A stretch of DNA of 64,000 bases, taken from JAKFDI01 sp036676235 (lineage in GTDB: Bacteria > Pseudomonadota > Gammaproteobacteria > Burkholderiales > Burkholderiaceae_C). A program made the position numbers and the translations under genes. The stretch lies in contig JAKFDI010000087.1 in the NCBI GenBank assembly GCA_036676235.1, positions 1 through 64,000 on the forward strand. Reading direction: 5' to 3'. A model generated the notes under the pieces. The model ran no database searches. It was not told where the DNA came from and was given only the letters and a program-made list of their open reading frames with translations. Positions 35,720-45,110 of this stretch are shown here, in pieces (position 1 is the first letter of the stretch; each line of letters starts with the position of its first letter).

Positions 35720-36709
35720 ATGCGCGCCATGGTGTTGCGCCACTTCGGGCGCCCTCTCGAACTGGAAATCCGGGACGATCCCTCACCCGGACGAGGCGAG
35801 GTGTCCGTGCGCGTACTGGCGTGTGCGGTGTGTCGCACCGACCTGCACCTGATGGACGGCGAGCTGCCGCAAGCGAGGCTGCCGGTGGTGCCGGGCCATG
35901 AGATCGTCGGGATCGTCGATGCCCTAGGGGCCGACGCGAACGGATTGCAGATCGGCCAGAACGTCGGCATCCCCTGGCTCGGCCATGCCTGCGGCCACTG
36001 CCGCTACTGCTGCGACGGGCAGGAGAACCTGTGCGACACCGCCGGATTCACCGGCTGCACACGCGATGGCGGATTCGCCTCACAGGTGGTTGCCGAAGCC
36101 GGCTTCTGCCTGCCGCTGCCACAGGGGGAGACCGACGCCGTCCGCGTCGCACCGCTACTGTGCGCTGGGCTGATCGGCTGGCGTTCGCTGAAAGCCGCCG
36201 GCGACCGCGCGAGGGTTCTGGGCCTGTACGGGTTCGGCGCGGCTGCGCACCTGGTGACCCAGATGGCCGTGCAGCAGGGGCGCCGCGTGCACGCCTTCAC
36301 GCGTGCGGGTGACGCAGTGGCGCAATGCTTCGCCCGCTCGCTCGGCGCCGCATCGGCCCGAGGCTCCGACGAGACGCCCCCCGAACTGCTCGATGCGGCC
36401 ATCCTGTTCGCGCCGGCGGGCGAACTGGTGCCGCATGCCCTGCAGGCGGTACGCAAGGGTGGCCGTGTCGTCTGCGGCGGGATTCACATGAGCGACATTC
36501 CCTCTTTTCCATACCGGCTGTTGTGGGGAGAAAGGCAACTGGTGTCGGTAGCGAACCTGACGCGCGCAGACGCGCACGAGTTCCTCGCCTGGGTCACACA
36601 GCATCCGCCGCAGGTGCGAACGACCACGTACCCACTGGAGCGTGCGAACGACGCGATCGACGAGCTGCGGCGGGGCAAGCTGACCGGCGCCGCAGTGCTG
36701 GTTCCCTGA
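35720..36709 (+). CDS. Zinc-dependent alcohol dehydrogenase
   Basis: A 329-residue medium-chain dehydrogenase. Catalytic zinc ligands are the Cys of CAVCRTD and the His/Glu of GHEIVG. The structural zinc site is CGHCRYCCDGQENLC. A nucleotide-binding fold follows (LGLYGFGAAAHL). The region replaces the usual GxGxxG by GFGAAA. Such AdhA-like enzymes reduce aldehydes or oxidise alcohols with NAD(P). ATG 35720 has AGGCGG at 35708-35713; upstream GTG 35699 and ATG 35705 are less likely. A role in fermentative redox balance fits the low-oxygen setting. Confidence 0.88.
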   Translation: MRAMVLRHFGRPLELEIRDDPSPGRGEVSVRVLACAVCRTDLHLMDGELPQARLPVVPGHEIVGIVDALGADANGLQIGQNVGIPWLGHACGHCRYCCDGQENLCDTAGFTGCTRDGGFASQVVAEAGFCLPLPQGETDAVRVAPLLCAGLIGWRSLKAAGDRARVLGLYGFGAAAHLVTQMAVQQGRRVHAFTRAGDAVAQCFARSLGAASARGSDETPPELLDAAILFAPAGELVPHALQAVRKGGRVVCGGIHMSDIPSFPYRLLWGERQLVSVANLTRADAHEFLAWVTQHPPQVRTTTYPLERANDAIDELRRGKLTGAAVLVP

Positions 36710-36783
36710 TCGGTCCCTCACCGCGCCGTGGGCCGCCCGACGACGCGCGGACACGCGCGTACGCGGGCGAACCCCCATCGCCG

Positions 36784-37434
36784 TCAGCCGAGCTCGAGAT
36801 CACTCACGACTTCGCGCACACCCGGTGCTGCCCAGGCCGCACCTCGAGCCACGGTGCTTTCGGCCCATGAACTGACCTTGCCCTTGAGCGTGACGCGGGC
36901 CCCGTCGACGCGCACCTCGATGTGATTCGCCTCGCGCTCCGCATGGCGCTTGAGTGCATCGCCGATCCGCTCGCGCACGTCGGCCGGCGCCACGCGCGGC
37001 CGCAGCGCAACCTGGTTGCTGATGCCCACCACGCCAATCATCGGCCGCACGGTCTTCTCGACGCTCTTGCGCTGAAAGTCCCATTCGAGTTCGCCCGTCA
37101 GCGTGACCCAGCCCTTGTCGACCGTGGCGCGCACGCGATCCGGGGGAACCACGGTGTTCCATGCCAAGGCGCTTTGGATCGCGGTTGCGATGTCCGTGTC
37201 GCTGCGCCGGTGTTCCGGCGACAGCCGCACGTCGAGCTCCAACGCAATGGCCTTCACGCCGGCGACGCGTTGCAACACCTTCGCGATGGCGGCCTTCTCC
37301 GCGTAGGTATCGAGGTGACCGCTGAGCGTGACCACGCCTTGGCTCACCGCCACGCCGACTGCGGCTGCGTTGATGGCCGGATCCCACGCCAACTCGGCCT
37401 CGACATCGCGCTTGAGTTCGGTATCCGTCTTCAT
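36784..37434 (-). CDS. Triple BON-domain protein
   Basis: A 216-residue protein with three BON domains, at about 1-70, 75-145 and 148-216. Each shows the alpha-beta pattern ending in VTLSGHLD, VTLTGELE and VTLKGKVS. There is no signal peptide, unlike OsmY, so it is probably cytosolic; such proteins bind phospholipid or serve general stress. GGAG precedes ATG 37434. Its promoter carries a perfect island palindrome with a well placed -10-like element. Confidence 0.9.
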   Translation of the reverse strand: MKTDTELKRDVEAELAWDPAINAAAVGVAVSQGVVTLSGHLDTYAEKAAIAKVLQRVAGVKAIALELDVRLSPEHRRSDTDIATAIQSALAWNTVVPPDRVRATVDKGWVTLTGELEWDFQRKSVEKTVRPMIGVVGISNQVALRPRVAPADVRERIGDALKRHAEREANHIEVRVDGARVTLKGKVSSWAESTVARGAAWAAPGVREVVSDLELG

Positions 37435-37500
37435 GACTTCTCTCCTTCAAGAATGCTGCGAATGGTGCAGTCGAATGTAGGCACCCGAACGCCGCACGGC

Positions 37501-37514
37501 TTGCGGGACCGCAA
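37501..37514. promoter_or_regulatory. Perfect island palindrome TTGCG-N4-CGCAA (BON promoter)
   Basis: TTGCG-GGAC-CGCAA. On the minus strand a TACATT -10-like hexamer (37479-37474) puts the start point about 41 bp from the box centre, the class II FNR distance. It is the best-placed copy for the BON gene. Confidence 0.72.
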
Positions 37515-37567
37515 ACCCCCGCAAACGAATTCCGACGGGCGATTCAAGGCCTGGCCCGCACGCCCCT

Positions 37568-37581
37568 TTGCGACAACGCAA
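37568..37581. promoter_or_regulatory. Perfect island palindrome TTGCG-N4-CGCAA (USP promoter)
   Basis: TTGCG-ACAA-CGCAA. The centre is about 66 bp before ATG 37641. It is the second copy in the divergent BON/USP region, 67 bp from the first. Confidence 0.7.
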
Positions 37582-37640
37582 GCGGTCGGTCTAAGCACTG
37601 CACAAGACTGCAGTCTCGACTTTGAAAGCAGAGGTCCGTG

Positions 37641-38462
37641 ATGTCTTCTCCAAGTACTTCTCTCAGTACCGTTCTCCTGCATCTGGACGGATCGACACGC
37701 ACGTCCGCGCGCACGCAGCTGGCGCAGCACCTGGCGCTCGCCTTCGGCGCCCGCGTCATCGGCCAGTACAGCGTGACGCCATCCATGCTGCGCTATCCGA
37801 TGGCGATGGAGGGCGCCGCGGAATCATTCGACTTGCTTGCACGCCACGACCACGAGTGCCGCGAGCGACCCCGCGCCGCCTTCGAGAACACGTGCGCAGG
37901 TTCGCCGCGAGTGTCCTGGTCGGACCTGCGTACGGATGGATTCGACGACTTCGCACAGGCAGCGCTCACGACAGACCTGGTGGTCGTCGGCCAGCGCAGT
38001 GCCGACGACCCGGCGGCGGCCGAGACGCTGCCCGACTTCGTTTCGCTGTTGGTGATCGAGACCGGTCGACCGGTGCTGGTGGTGCCGTATGCCGGCGCCT
38101 TTGCGTCGGTCGGCCAACGCGTGCTCGTCGCATGGAAGCCGACGCGGGAGTCGGCGCGTGCGGTATCTGCTGCGCTGCCCTGGCTCGAGCGCGCCGAGGA
38201 CGTCGACGTGGCCTGCGCCAGCGAGGATGGGCCGGCAATCCTCGCCTGGCTCGATGCGCATGGCGTTGCGGCGGTGCGCCATGACTCGAGCGGCCCCGAC
38301 GGCGAAGCCGGCGAGCGCCTGCTCTCGCTCGCGGCCGACTGCGGCGCCGACCTCCTGGTGATGGGTTGCTACGGCCATTCACGTGCGCGCGAATGGGTGC
38401 TGGGCGGCGCCACACGCACCGTGCTGCACGCGATGACGTTGCCGGTGCTGATGGTGCACTGA
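37641..38462 (+). CDS. Tandem-domain universal stress protein
   Basis: A 273-residue paralogue of the USP at 10664-11500. The first UspA domain begins VLLHLDGS; the second ends with MGCYGHSRAREWVLGG and VLMVH. The two proteins share near-identical C-terminal loops, and the genes share DNA similarity there. ATG 37641 follows AGAGG; GTG 37638 is an alternative. A perfect island box lies upstream. It converges with the MgtA-like ATPase gene. Confidence 0.9.
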   Translation: MSSPSTSLSTVLLHLDGSTRTSARTQLAQHLALAFGARVIGQYSVTPSMLRYPMAMEGAAESFDLLARHDHECRERPRAAFENTCAGSPRVSWSDLRTDGFDDFAQAALTTDLVVVGQRSADDPAAAETLPDFVSLLVIETGRPVLVVPYAGAFASVGQRVLVAWKPTRESARAVSAALPWLERAEDVDVACASEDGPAILAWLDAHGVAAVRHDSSGPDGEAGERLLSLAADCGADLLVMGCYGHSRAREWVLGGATRTVLHAMTLPVLMVH

Positions 38463-38482
38463 TCCGACGAGCGCCCCCGGCG

Positions 38483-41095
38483 CTAGCCGCGCCTTGCGCG
38501 ACGGCCTGCCGAGGCGACGGGATGCCCGTTCGATGACGGCCCCATGACGTGCCGGTAGAAGAAGCGCTTGGCCAGTTCGGCAAGCGCGAGATAGAGCGCC
38601 ACGAGCGGCGCCAGCCACGCGTAGAACGCGGCCGGCAGCGGCACCAGATGCACCAGCGGCGCGAGCGGCGTGAACGGCAGCGCGAGCGCGACGCCGGCCA
38701 CAGCCAGCGACGCGGCGGCAAGGGCCGCTGCCGGCCGGCTCGCCCACGGCACGCCACGCGTGCGGATCACGAAAACCACAAGCACCTGCGTCACGAGCGA
38801 CTCGACGAACCAGCCACTGCGAAACTGCGCCTCGTTGGCATGGAGAACGGCGAGCAGCAGCCAGAAGGTCAACGCGTCGAAGACCGAGCTCAGTGTGCCG
38901 AAGACCAGCATGTAGCGACGGATGAAGCGCAGGTCCAACGCGCGCGGTCTGCGCAGCTCGCGCACATCGACGCGGTCCAGCGGGATGGTCGATTGCGACA
39001 GGTCGTAGAGCAGGTTGTTGAGCAGAATCTGCACCGGCAGCAGCGGCAAGAAGGGCAGCACCAGGGCGGCGCCGGCCATGCTCAGCATGTTGCCGAGGTT
39101 CGAGCTCGTTCCCATCATCACGTACTTGAGTACGTTGACGCAGCTGCGCCGGCCCTCGATCACCGCCTCGTGCACGACGGTGAGATCGTGCCCGAGCAGC
39201 ACGATATCGGCACATTCGCGTGCCACATCGACTGCGCTGTCCACCGACAGGCCCACGTCCGCCGCACGCAGCGGTGGCGCATCGTTGACACCGTCGCCCA
39301 GATAGCCGACGACGTGGCCGCGATGGCGAAGTGCACGGATGATGCGTGCCTTCTGGGAGGGGTTCACGCGCGCGAAGATCGTCGTGCGCGCGGCGTGTGC
39401 CCGCAATGCCCCATCGTCGAGCGCCGCGATTTCCCGGCCGGTAAGAACACCGGCCACGCGCAGGTTCAATTGGCGGGCGAGGTGCAGCGCCACGAGCTCG
39501 CTGTCGCCGCTGACGACCTTGACCTTGACACCGCTTCGCGCAAGCACGTTCAGGGCTTCGGCCGCGCCCGGCTTGGGCGGATCGATGAAGGCGGCGAAGC
39601 CGGCGAAGACGAGGTTGCTCTCGTCGCCCACCGTCGCGTGCCCGTGGTCGGCCGGCACCTCGCGCCAGGCGACGGCCAGTACGCGCAAGCCTTCGGACTC
39701 GAGCGCTCGGCAGCTCGCCCGCAGCCTGCGGCGCGCTGCATCGTCCAGCGCCGAGACCGTGCGGCCTTCGTCGTGCTCGACGTGGTCGCACAGGGCAAGC
39801 ACATCGTCGCTCGCACCCTTGACGATGAGCCATCTGTCGTTGCCCCTGGCGACCAGCACCGACACACGTCGCCGCTCGAAATCGAACGGCACTTCGTCGA
39901 TCTTGGACCAGTCGCTCGCGTCGAGCGGACGGGCCAGGATGGCCTCATCCAACGGGCTCTTCAGGCCGCTTTCGAACACGCTGTTCAGGTGGGCGAGCAG
40001 CAACACGCGGGCGCTCTCGGCGCCATCGCCTCCGACGCATCGCTCGAGCGTGATCCGTGCCTCGGTCAGCGTGCCCGTCTTGTCCGTGCACAGCACATCC
40101 ATGGCGCCCAGGTTCTGGACCGCGGCCAGCCGCTTGACGATCACTCGCCGCCGGGCGAGCCGCAGCGCCGCGCGCGCCAAGGTCACGGACACGACCATCG
40201 GCAGCAGTTCGGGCGTGAGTCCGACTGCGAGCGCCACGGCGAACAGGAACGATTCGAGCAGCGGCCGCATCAGCACCACATTGGCGAGCAGCACGAACAG
40301 CACGAGCAACAGCGTCAACCGCATCAGCAACAGGCTGAAGCGGTGCAGGTCGACCTCGAACGCGGTCGGCGGCGCCTCGGCCTGAACCTCGTGCGCGATG
40401 GCGCCCAGCGCCGTCGCCCCACCGGTGGCAACGACGACGGCGCGGGCGCTGCCGCTCACCACCTGGCAGCCCATGAACACGGCGTTCGTCGCCTGCTGCA
40501 GCTCGATGGCGTCATTGGCCAGCACAGCCGGCGCCTTCTCCACTGGCACCGACTCCCCGGTGAGCAAGCCCTGGTTGACGAAGAAGTCCCGTGCCTGGGT
40601 GACGCGAGCGTCGGCGGGAACGCGCTGGCCGGCGCTGAGCCGTATCAGGTCGCCGGGGACGAGTTCGGCGACGGCGAGCTCGCGCGCGCTGCCGTCACGT
40701 TCCACGGTGGCGCGCAAGTCCATGGATGCGCGCAGCCGGTGCGCGGCATGGCTCGCGCGGTGCTCCAGCGCGAAGTCGAGGGCAACGCTTGCGAGAACGA
40801 GCACGGCGATGATCGCGAAGTCGCCGACGTTGCCCGCCAGCGCAGAGACCAGGCTCGCCGCAAGGAGGATCGCGACCAGCGGGTTGCGAAAGTGGAGCAA
40901 GAACTGCCAGACCAGCGCACGTGGCTTCGTCGTGGCCACTTCGTTCGGACCGAACTGTGTGCGCCGGCGCGCCGCTTCGTCGCTGTCGAGGCCGTTGCCG
41001 GCGGGCGCGGGCGCCAGCCACCAGGAATGCTCGGGCGAAGTGCTCACGCTGGCCCTGCTCGAGGGCCGCAGCCGGGCGGGACGTGGCACGTGCAT
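38483..41095 (-). CDS. P-type ATPase, magnesium-importing MgtA/MgtB-like
   Basis: An 870-residue P3B-type ATPase. LTGES is at 178-182, the fourth-helix motif GLTPELLP at 292-299 is that of MgtA/MgtB, DKTGT has phospho-Asp338, and GDGVNDAPPLR lies in the hinge. NNLLYDLSQ is a further MgtA hallmark. The family imports Mg2+ under low-Mg or membrane stress. ATG 41095 has GAGGG upstream and is preferred; the longer frame from 41161 runs across the perfect palindrome at 41129-41142. It mirrors the Ca-type pump at the other end of the island. Confidence 0.9.
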   Translation of the reverse strand: MHVPRPARLRPSSRASVSTSPEHSWWLAPAPAGNGLDSDEAARRRTQFGPNEVATTKPRALVWQFLLHFRNPLVAILLAASLVSALAGNVGDFAIIAVLVLASVALDFALEHRASHAAHRLRASMDLRATVERDGSARELAVAELVPGDLIRLSAGQRVPADARVTQARDFFVNQGLLTGESVPVEKAPAVLANDAIELQQATNAVFMGCQVVSGSARAVVVATGGATALGAIAHEVQAEAPPTAFEVDLHRFSLLLMRLTLLLVLFVLLANVVLMRPLLESFLFAVALAVGLTPELLPMVVSVTLARAALRLARRRVIVKRLAAVQNLGAMDVLCTDKTGTLTEARITLERCVGGDGAESARVLLLAHLNSVFESGLKSPLDEAILARPLDASDWSKIDEVPFDFERRRVSVLVARGNDRWLIVKGASDDVLALCDHVEHDEGRTVSALDDAARRRLRASCRALESEGLRVLAVAWREVPADHGHATVGDESNLVFAGFAAFIDPPKPGAAEALNVLARSGVKVKVVSGDSELVALHLARQLNLRVAGVLTGREIAALDDGALRAHAARTTIFARVNPSQKARIIRALRHRGHVVGYLGDGVNDAPPLRAADVGLSVDSAVDVARECADIVLLGHDLTVVHEAVIEGRRSCVNVLKYVMMGTSSNLGNMLSMAGAALVLPFLPLLPVQILLNNLLYDLSQSTIPLDRVDVRELRRPRALDLRFIRRYMLVFGTLSSVFDALTFWLLLAVLHANEAQFRSGWFVESLVTQVLVVFVIRTRGVPWASRPAAALAAASLAVAGVALALPFTPLAPLVHLVPLPAAFYAWLAPLVALYLALAELAKRFFYRHVMGPSSNGHPVASAGRRARRG

Positions 41096-41128
41096 GCACG
41101 CACCCTCGCAGAAGCACGGCCGCAGCGG

Positions 41129-41142
41129 TTGCGCAACCGCAA
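41129..41142. promoter_or_regulatory. Perfect island palindrome TTGCG-N4-CGCAA (MgtA-like promoter)
   Basis: TTGCG-CAAC-CGCAA. The centre is about 41 bp upstream of ATG 41095, as in the kinase-fusion gene. No -10-like element is obvious between box and start. Confidence 0.6.
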
Positions 41143-41326
41143 GTCGACGTCGCCGGCGCACGCAAGAATCAACCGCGACCCGCCAGGGAACAGGCGATGC
41201 CGGTCACGGCTGGCCGCACAGCAGGCCGTGCTGCAGGCGTGCCGGACGCCACCCGCCGCGCCCGGCGCAGCCGGTACTTTCCGCGCCGACCCGACTGCGG
41301 GCACAGATCGGAACGAAGAGGCTTCT

Positions 41327-42943
41327 TTGCAGTTTCACCTGGCCATCCTTCGGCACCGCCCGGCCGGCATGCGCGCCCACCTGGTCGCCCTGGTGCTTAT
41401 TTCGGTGCTGCCCGCCGGATGCGTCGGTGCAGCAGCACTAGCCTGGAGCTACCAGCAGACCCGGGTGGCGAGCATCGACTCCGCGCGGAGCGAAGCACGC
41501 GCGCTGCGCCAGGCCGTCGACGGCGTGTTGAACAGCTCCATCGCCGGCCTGCAGGTGCTGGTCGCCTCGCCGACGCTGGATGCCATGCCGGCAATGGACG
41601 CTTCGGCGCTCGACACCTTCCGCGCCCACGCCACGCGTGCGCTTGCGCTCCAGGGCGCAGACAGCATGGCGCTCAGTGACACCGAAGGCCGACAACTCGT
41701 GAATACACGCAGGCCGCTCGGCACGCCGCTGCCGCCACACGGACTGCGCCCACTGCAGCGGCGGGTGATCGAGAGCGGCAGACCCATCGTGTCGGACGTC
41801 TTCATGGACAGTGCGCTGCAACGTCGGCTCGTCGCCATCGAAGTGCCGGTTCGCCACGGCGACAAGGTCCAGGCGACGCTCGGGATGGGGCTTGCGCTCG
41901 AGCGCTTCGCGGCCCTCATCGAGGAGCGTCAGCCGCCGTGGCCGCGGACCGTCGTGATCCTGGACCGCGCCGGCACCGTCATCGCCCGGTCGCAGGAGGA
42001 CGAGCGGCACATGGCGCGCAGCGAACCCGGCCGCAAGGCGGCGCACGGTCTGATCGACGCCATCGCCCGTGCGCCCGAAGGCATCCTGAACACCGAGACG
42101 CTCGACGGCGTTCCGGTGTTGACGGCCTACAGCCGCTCCGCCAACGGCTGGACCATCACCGTCGGCGTTCCCCGCGCGGCGCTCTTGCCGTCGCTTCACC
42201 TGTGGACCGCGGGCGCCGCCGCGGTCCTCGTCGGCGTACTGGCAGCCTGGCTGCTCACGCGCCGCATCGCGGCGGCCGTCGGCGCTCTCGTCGAGCCGGC
42301 GACTGCGCTCGGCGCCGGACGACCTGTCACGCTGCGGATCCCGCCGATCAAGGAGGCCGCGGCCGTGGCGCGGGCGATCGAGCGAGCGTCGAAGCTGCTG
42401 CTGCTTCGAACCGGCGAGCGCGACGCCGCCACGTACGCGGCGCAGCACGACTCATTGACCGGTCTTGCCAACCGCCATGCGCTGCTGAAGCGGACCACGG
42501 AAGCGCTGCAAGCATGCAGCGCCGCCGGCAGCCCGCTCGCCGTCCTCTTCATCGACATCGACGACTTCAAGCCGGTCAACGACGACAACGGCCACGCCGT
42601 GGGAGACGCGGTGCTGCGCGACTTCGGGGCGCGCCTGCGTGCCGGCGTGCGTGCTCACGACCTGGTGGCGCGCCTGGGCGGCGACGAGTTCGCGGTGCTC
42701 ATCGAGGGCCACTCAGCGCGCGAGGCGAAGTCGATCGCCGCCGGCCTGGTCGATCGCCTGTCCAGGCCGTACGCCATCGGCCCGCGCACGGTCTGCGTGT
42801 CGGCATGCGTCGGCATTGCCGGCTACCCCGAAGACGGCGTGACCGCTGCCGAACTGATGACAGCGGCCGACGCCGCGATGTACCGCGCAAAGGCTGCCGG
42901 CAAGCGCGGCTTCGCGATGTCCGGCCCGGCACCGTTGCAGTGA
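41327..42943 (+). CDS. Membrane-bound diguanylate cyclase
   Basis: A protein of about 538 residues. The first membrane helix (about 18-38), a periplasmic Cache-type sensor domain (40-280), the second helix (about 288-308) and a HAMP-like linker lead to a GGDEF domain with intact GGDEF at 451-455 and DSLTGLANRHALL at its start. It should make cyclic di-GMP from GTP. An RxxD inhibitory site was not confirmed. TTG 41327 follows AGAGG and is preferred; ATG 41369 is the alternative. It is divergent from the MgtA-like gene. Confidence 0.87.
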   Translation: MQFHLAILRHRPAGMRAHLVALVLISVLPAGCVGAAALAWSYQQTRVASIDSARSEARALRQAVDGVLNSSIAGLQVLVASPTLDAMPAMDASALDTFRAHATRALALQGADSMALSDTEGRQLVNTRRPLGTPLPPHGLRPLQRRVIESGRPIVSDVFMDSALQRRLVAIEVPVRHGDKVQATLGMGLALERFAALIEERQPPWPRTVVILDRAGTVIARSQEDERHMARSEPGRKAAHGLIDAIARAPEGILNTETLDGVPVLTAYSRSANGWTITVGVPRAALLPSLHLWTAGAAAVLVGVLAAWLLTRRIAAAVGALVEPATALGAGRPVTLRIPPIKEAAAVARAIERASKLLLLRTGERDAATYAAQHDSLTGLANRHALLKRTTEALQACSAAGSPLAVLFIDIDDFKPVNDDNGHAVGDAVLRDFGARLRAGVRAHDLVARLGGDEFAVLIEGHSAREAKSIAAGLVDRLSRPYAIGPRTVCVSACVGIAGYPEDGVTAAELMTAADAAMYRAKAAGKRGFAMSGPAPLQ

Positions 42944-42957
42944 TCGCTGCGGCCGAT

Positions 42958-44082
42958 TCAGACAGCCCAACTCCGCCGCCGCCCGAAGCCGGCAAGCAGT
43001 CCCCGCCAGCCCGCCCCCAGCCGGCGGCTTTGCGCGCAACGGATGAGCAGCACCAGCAGGCCGGCCAACATCAAGACGTAGGTCTGCGGTTCGGGCACGG
43101 GTGTCAACACAAAGTAGCGAGGTGGCCCGTCGTCGATCAGGTCATCGCCGTACACGAAGTTCCCGTTGACCACGTGAGATCGCAACACGCCTTGAGCGAG
43201 GATCTGGCCCCGATCGTTCATGTCGTAAGCCATGATCATGAACAAGTCACGGCCAGAGGGGCCTAGGTAGTCGGACAGAACGTACGTTTCACCACCTTCA
43301 TACAGCAGCGGGCTGTAATAGATCGAGATAAAGGTCAGGATATTCATCAGCAGCGTACCCTGGTTGTTCAGGGCGACCGGCTCGGCGCCCCACCCTTGCG
43401 GCAGTACTGTGAACACGCCGTTGTCGTAGAGATAGGGGTCCAACACGTCGGTGTAGCCAGCAACTTGTCCGCGGTCGTTGAGCGCGCCGGGATAGCTGCC
43501 TCCCTGCCATGACGGCAAGCTGACGTCATGGATGGTGCCGTCGACGAAGAGGATCGCGTGGTCCTTCTCTGCGTGCACGCCGGCAAGGACATGTCCCGCG
43601 TCATTGATGTCAACGCCCAAGGCGCGGCCGGAAAAGGAGCCGCTCGGGTCATAGAGAGAGGCCAGATCCTGGAAGCTGCTGCCGTCATAGAGAAAGGCAC
43701 GCTCGGTCTCGTCTGGACCCTCTTGTCTACTGTAGAAGCCGGTGACCCAACCGTGGTTGTTGATAGAGAGGCCCGCACCGGGGCCGATCACCTGCAGCGA
43801 CCCATCGCGCCAGACGATTGCCCCGTCCGCCGTCCGCCCTGTGACCTGCCCCAGATCATTGAGATCCGAGGCCCGCACACCGGCGCCGAGGGCAATCAGT
43901 TCGCCATCGCTGTACAGCACGCTGCCAGCCGCGCTGGTGCCGAGGATCTGCCCACTGTTGTTTATCGCGCCCGGCCTGAACCCCTCGAGTTCGCTTACCC
44001 GATAGATAGGCGGGGCGGCCCACGCCTGGACGGAAACCGCCAGCGCGACGAGGGATGCCACAGCGAAGCGCATGTATGTCAT
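42958..44082 (-). CDS. HAF-repeat PEP-CTERM protein
   Basis: A 374-residue exported protein. A signal peptide (about 4-22) is followed by HAF-type repeats with the pattern (I/L)N(D/N)xGQ(I/V)xG, such as AINNSGQILG, DLNDLGQVTG and DINDAGHVLAG. The C-terminal sorting signal is VPEPQTYVLMLAGLLVLL with basic residues after it. PEP-CTERM proteins are cleaved by an exosortase and linked to exopolysaccharide or biofilm; no exosortase lies in the window. An unusual tail of about 25 basic residues follows the membrane segment. ATG 44082 has GGGAGG. Confidence 0.85.
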   Translation of the reverse strand: MTYMRFAVASLVALAVSVQAWAAPPIYRVSELEGFRPGAINNSGQILGTSAAGSVLYSDGELIALGAGVRASDLNDLGQVTGRTADGAIVWRDGSLQVIGPGAGLSINNHGWVTGFYSRQEGPDETERAFLYDGSSFQDLASLYDPSGSFSGRALGVDINDAGHVLAGVHAEKDHAILFVDGTIHDVSLPSWQGGSYPGALNDRGQVAGYTDVLDPYLYDNGVFTVLPQGWGAEPVALNNQGTLLMNILTFISIYYSPLLYEGGETYVLSDYLGPSGRDLFMIMAYDMNDRGQILAQGVLRSHVVNGNFVYGDDLIDDGPPRYFVLTPVPEPQTYVLMLAGLLVLLIRCAQSRRLGAGWRGLLAGFGRRRSWAV

Positions 44083-44209
44083 GGTGACCTCCCGGCAAAC
44101 CACGCGGACCACCTGAGACCCTGCCCAGGGTGACGGTGAAACCGCTCAGTGGACGTACTGGCGCCAGCCGTCAGTGGGCTGGAGCGCTTCATCACTCGGA
44201 AACGAGATC

Positions 44210-45058
44210 TCATGACGTTCCCGGGCCGCTCAGCGTGCGTCTCCGCTCTGCACGCAAGAGCGGGCGCCAATAGCCGAACACGAGCAAGCGTGAGAGGAAC
44301 TCGAAAGCTTCGAGCGGATGCAGGCATGCCGCCGACAACAGCATCATGCGGTGGAAGTAGAACCGTGCGAGAAGCTCGTCGCCTTCAATCTCACAGGCGA
44401 ACTTGCGACAGAGGATCAGCCAGTTTGCAAACGATCGCCGCAGCTTTCGCTGCGTGAGCTGGTCGCTGCGGCCATCCCGATTCCACACCGCCACGACGCA
44501 GTCGCAGTGCGTTGCCGAATGAGCTCTAAGGAGGCGAAACACGAAGTCGATGTCTTCGTAAGTCGTCATGTTTTCGTCGAAACGGATCTGCTGGAGGATC
44601 GAGCGCGGCACGAGGATCGAGTTCAGGTGCACATACCGCGAACGCATCAGCTTGTTCAGCACGGGCGGTCCAGTACATAGACCGATCGGAAGTGCGCCCG
44701 CACCCAGCATCTGGGTGTTGGCGTAAACCCATTCCGTCGATCCACGAGCTTCCAGCTGCCGGGCGATCTTGTGCGGCAGGTAGTAGTCGTCGTCGTCAAG
44801 GAAGCACACGAACTCGCCCGTGGCCAAGTCGACTCCGACGTTTCGGTTTCGAGACGCCGTCAGGGGAGTGTCGTTTCGGTGCACCCGAACAGGGATGTCG
44901 CATGGGGGCGGCACGACCGGTTCGCAGGACGCGTTGTCGACTATCACCAGTTCCAGTGGCCGGTAGGTCTGCTCGACGACGCTTCGCACCGCGCGTGCGC
45001 GCAACTGCTCGCGGTTCCTTGTAACGATGACAACAGACACCAGCGGGGCAGCTGTCAT
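44210..45058 (-). CDS. Glycosyltransferase family 2
   Basis: A 282-residue GT-A fold transferase. VSVVIVTRNREQL opens the nucleotide-sugar domain, LVIVDNAS follows, and FLDDDDYYLPHK carries the DxD metal site. An acidic MTTYEDIDFVFRLL region may hold the base. ATG 45058 is preferred over the long frame from 45283, which would overlap the next gene. It lies between two HAF-repeat PEP-CTERM genes on the same strand, which suggests it glycosylates these or a linked polysaccharide (inference). Confidence 0.87.
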   Translation of the reverse strand: MTAAPLVSVVIVTRNREQLRARAVRSVVEQTYRPLELVIVDNASCEPVVPPPCDIPVRVHRNDTPLTASRNRNVGVDLATGEFVCFLDDDDYYLPHKIARQLEARGSTEWVYANTQMLGAGALPIGLCTGPPVLNKLMRSRYVHLNSILVPRSILQQIRFDENMTTYEDIDFVFRLLRAHSATHCDCVVAVWNRDGRSDQLTQRKLRRSFANWLILCRKFACEIEGDELLARFYFHRMMLLSAACLHPLEAFEFLSRLLVFGYWRPLLRAERRRTLSGPGTS

Positions 45059-45110
45059 AGCGTGGCTCCGCACGAATCGCGGGTCGCCTTGATTCAGGTC
45101 CCCGGAGGGA

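Noticed and set aside
38549..41326. Long upstream extension of the diguanylate cyclase frame
   Set aside because: It runs antisense through the MgtA-like gene; the real start is near 41327 or 41369.
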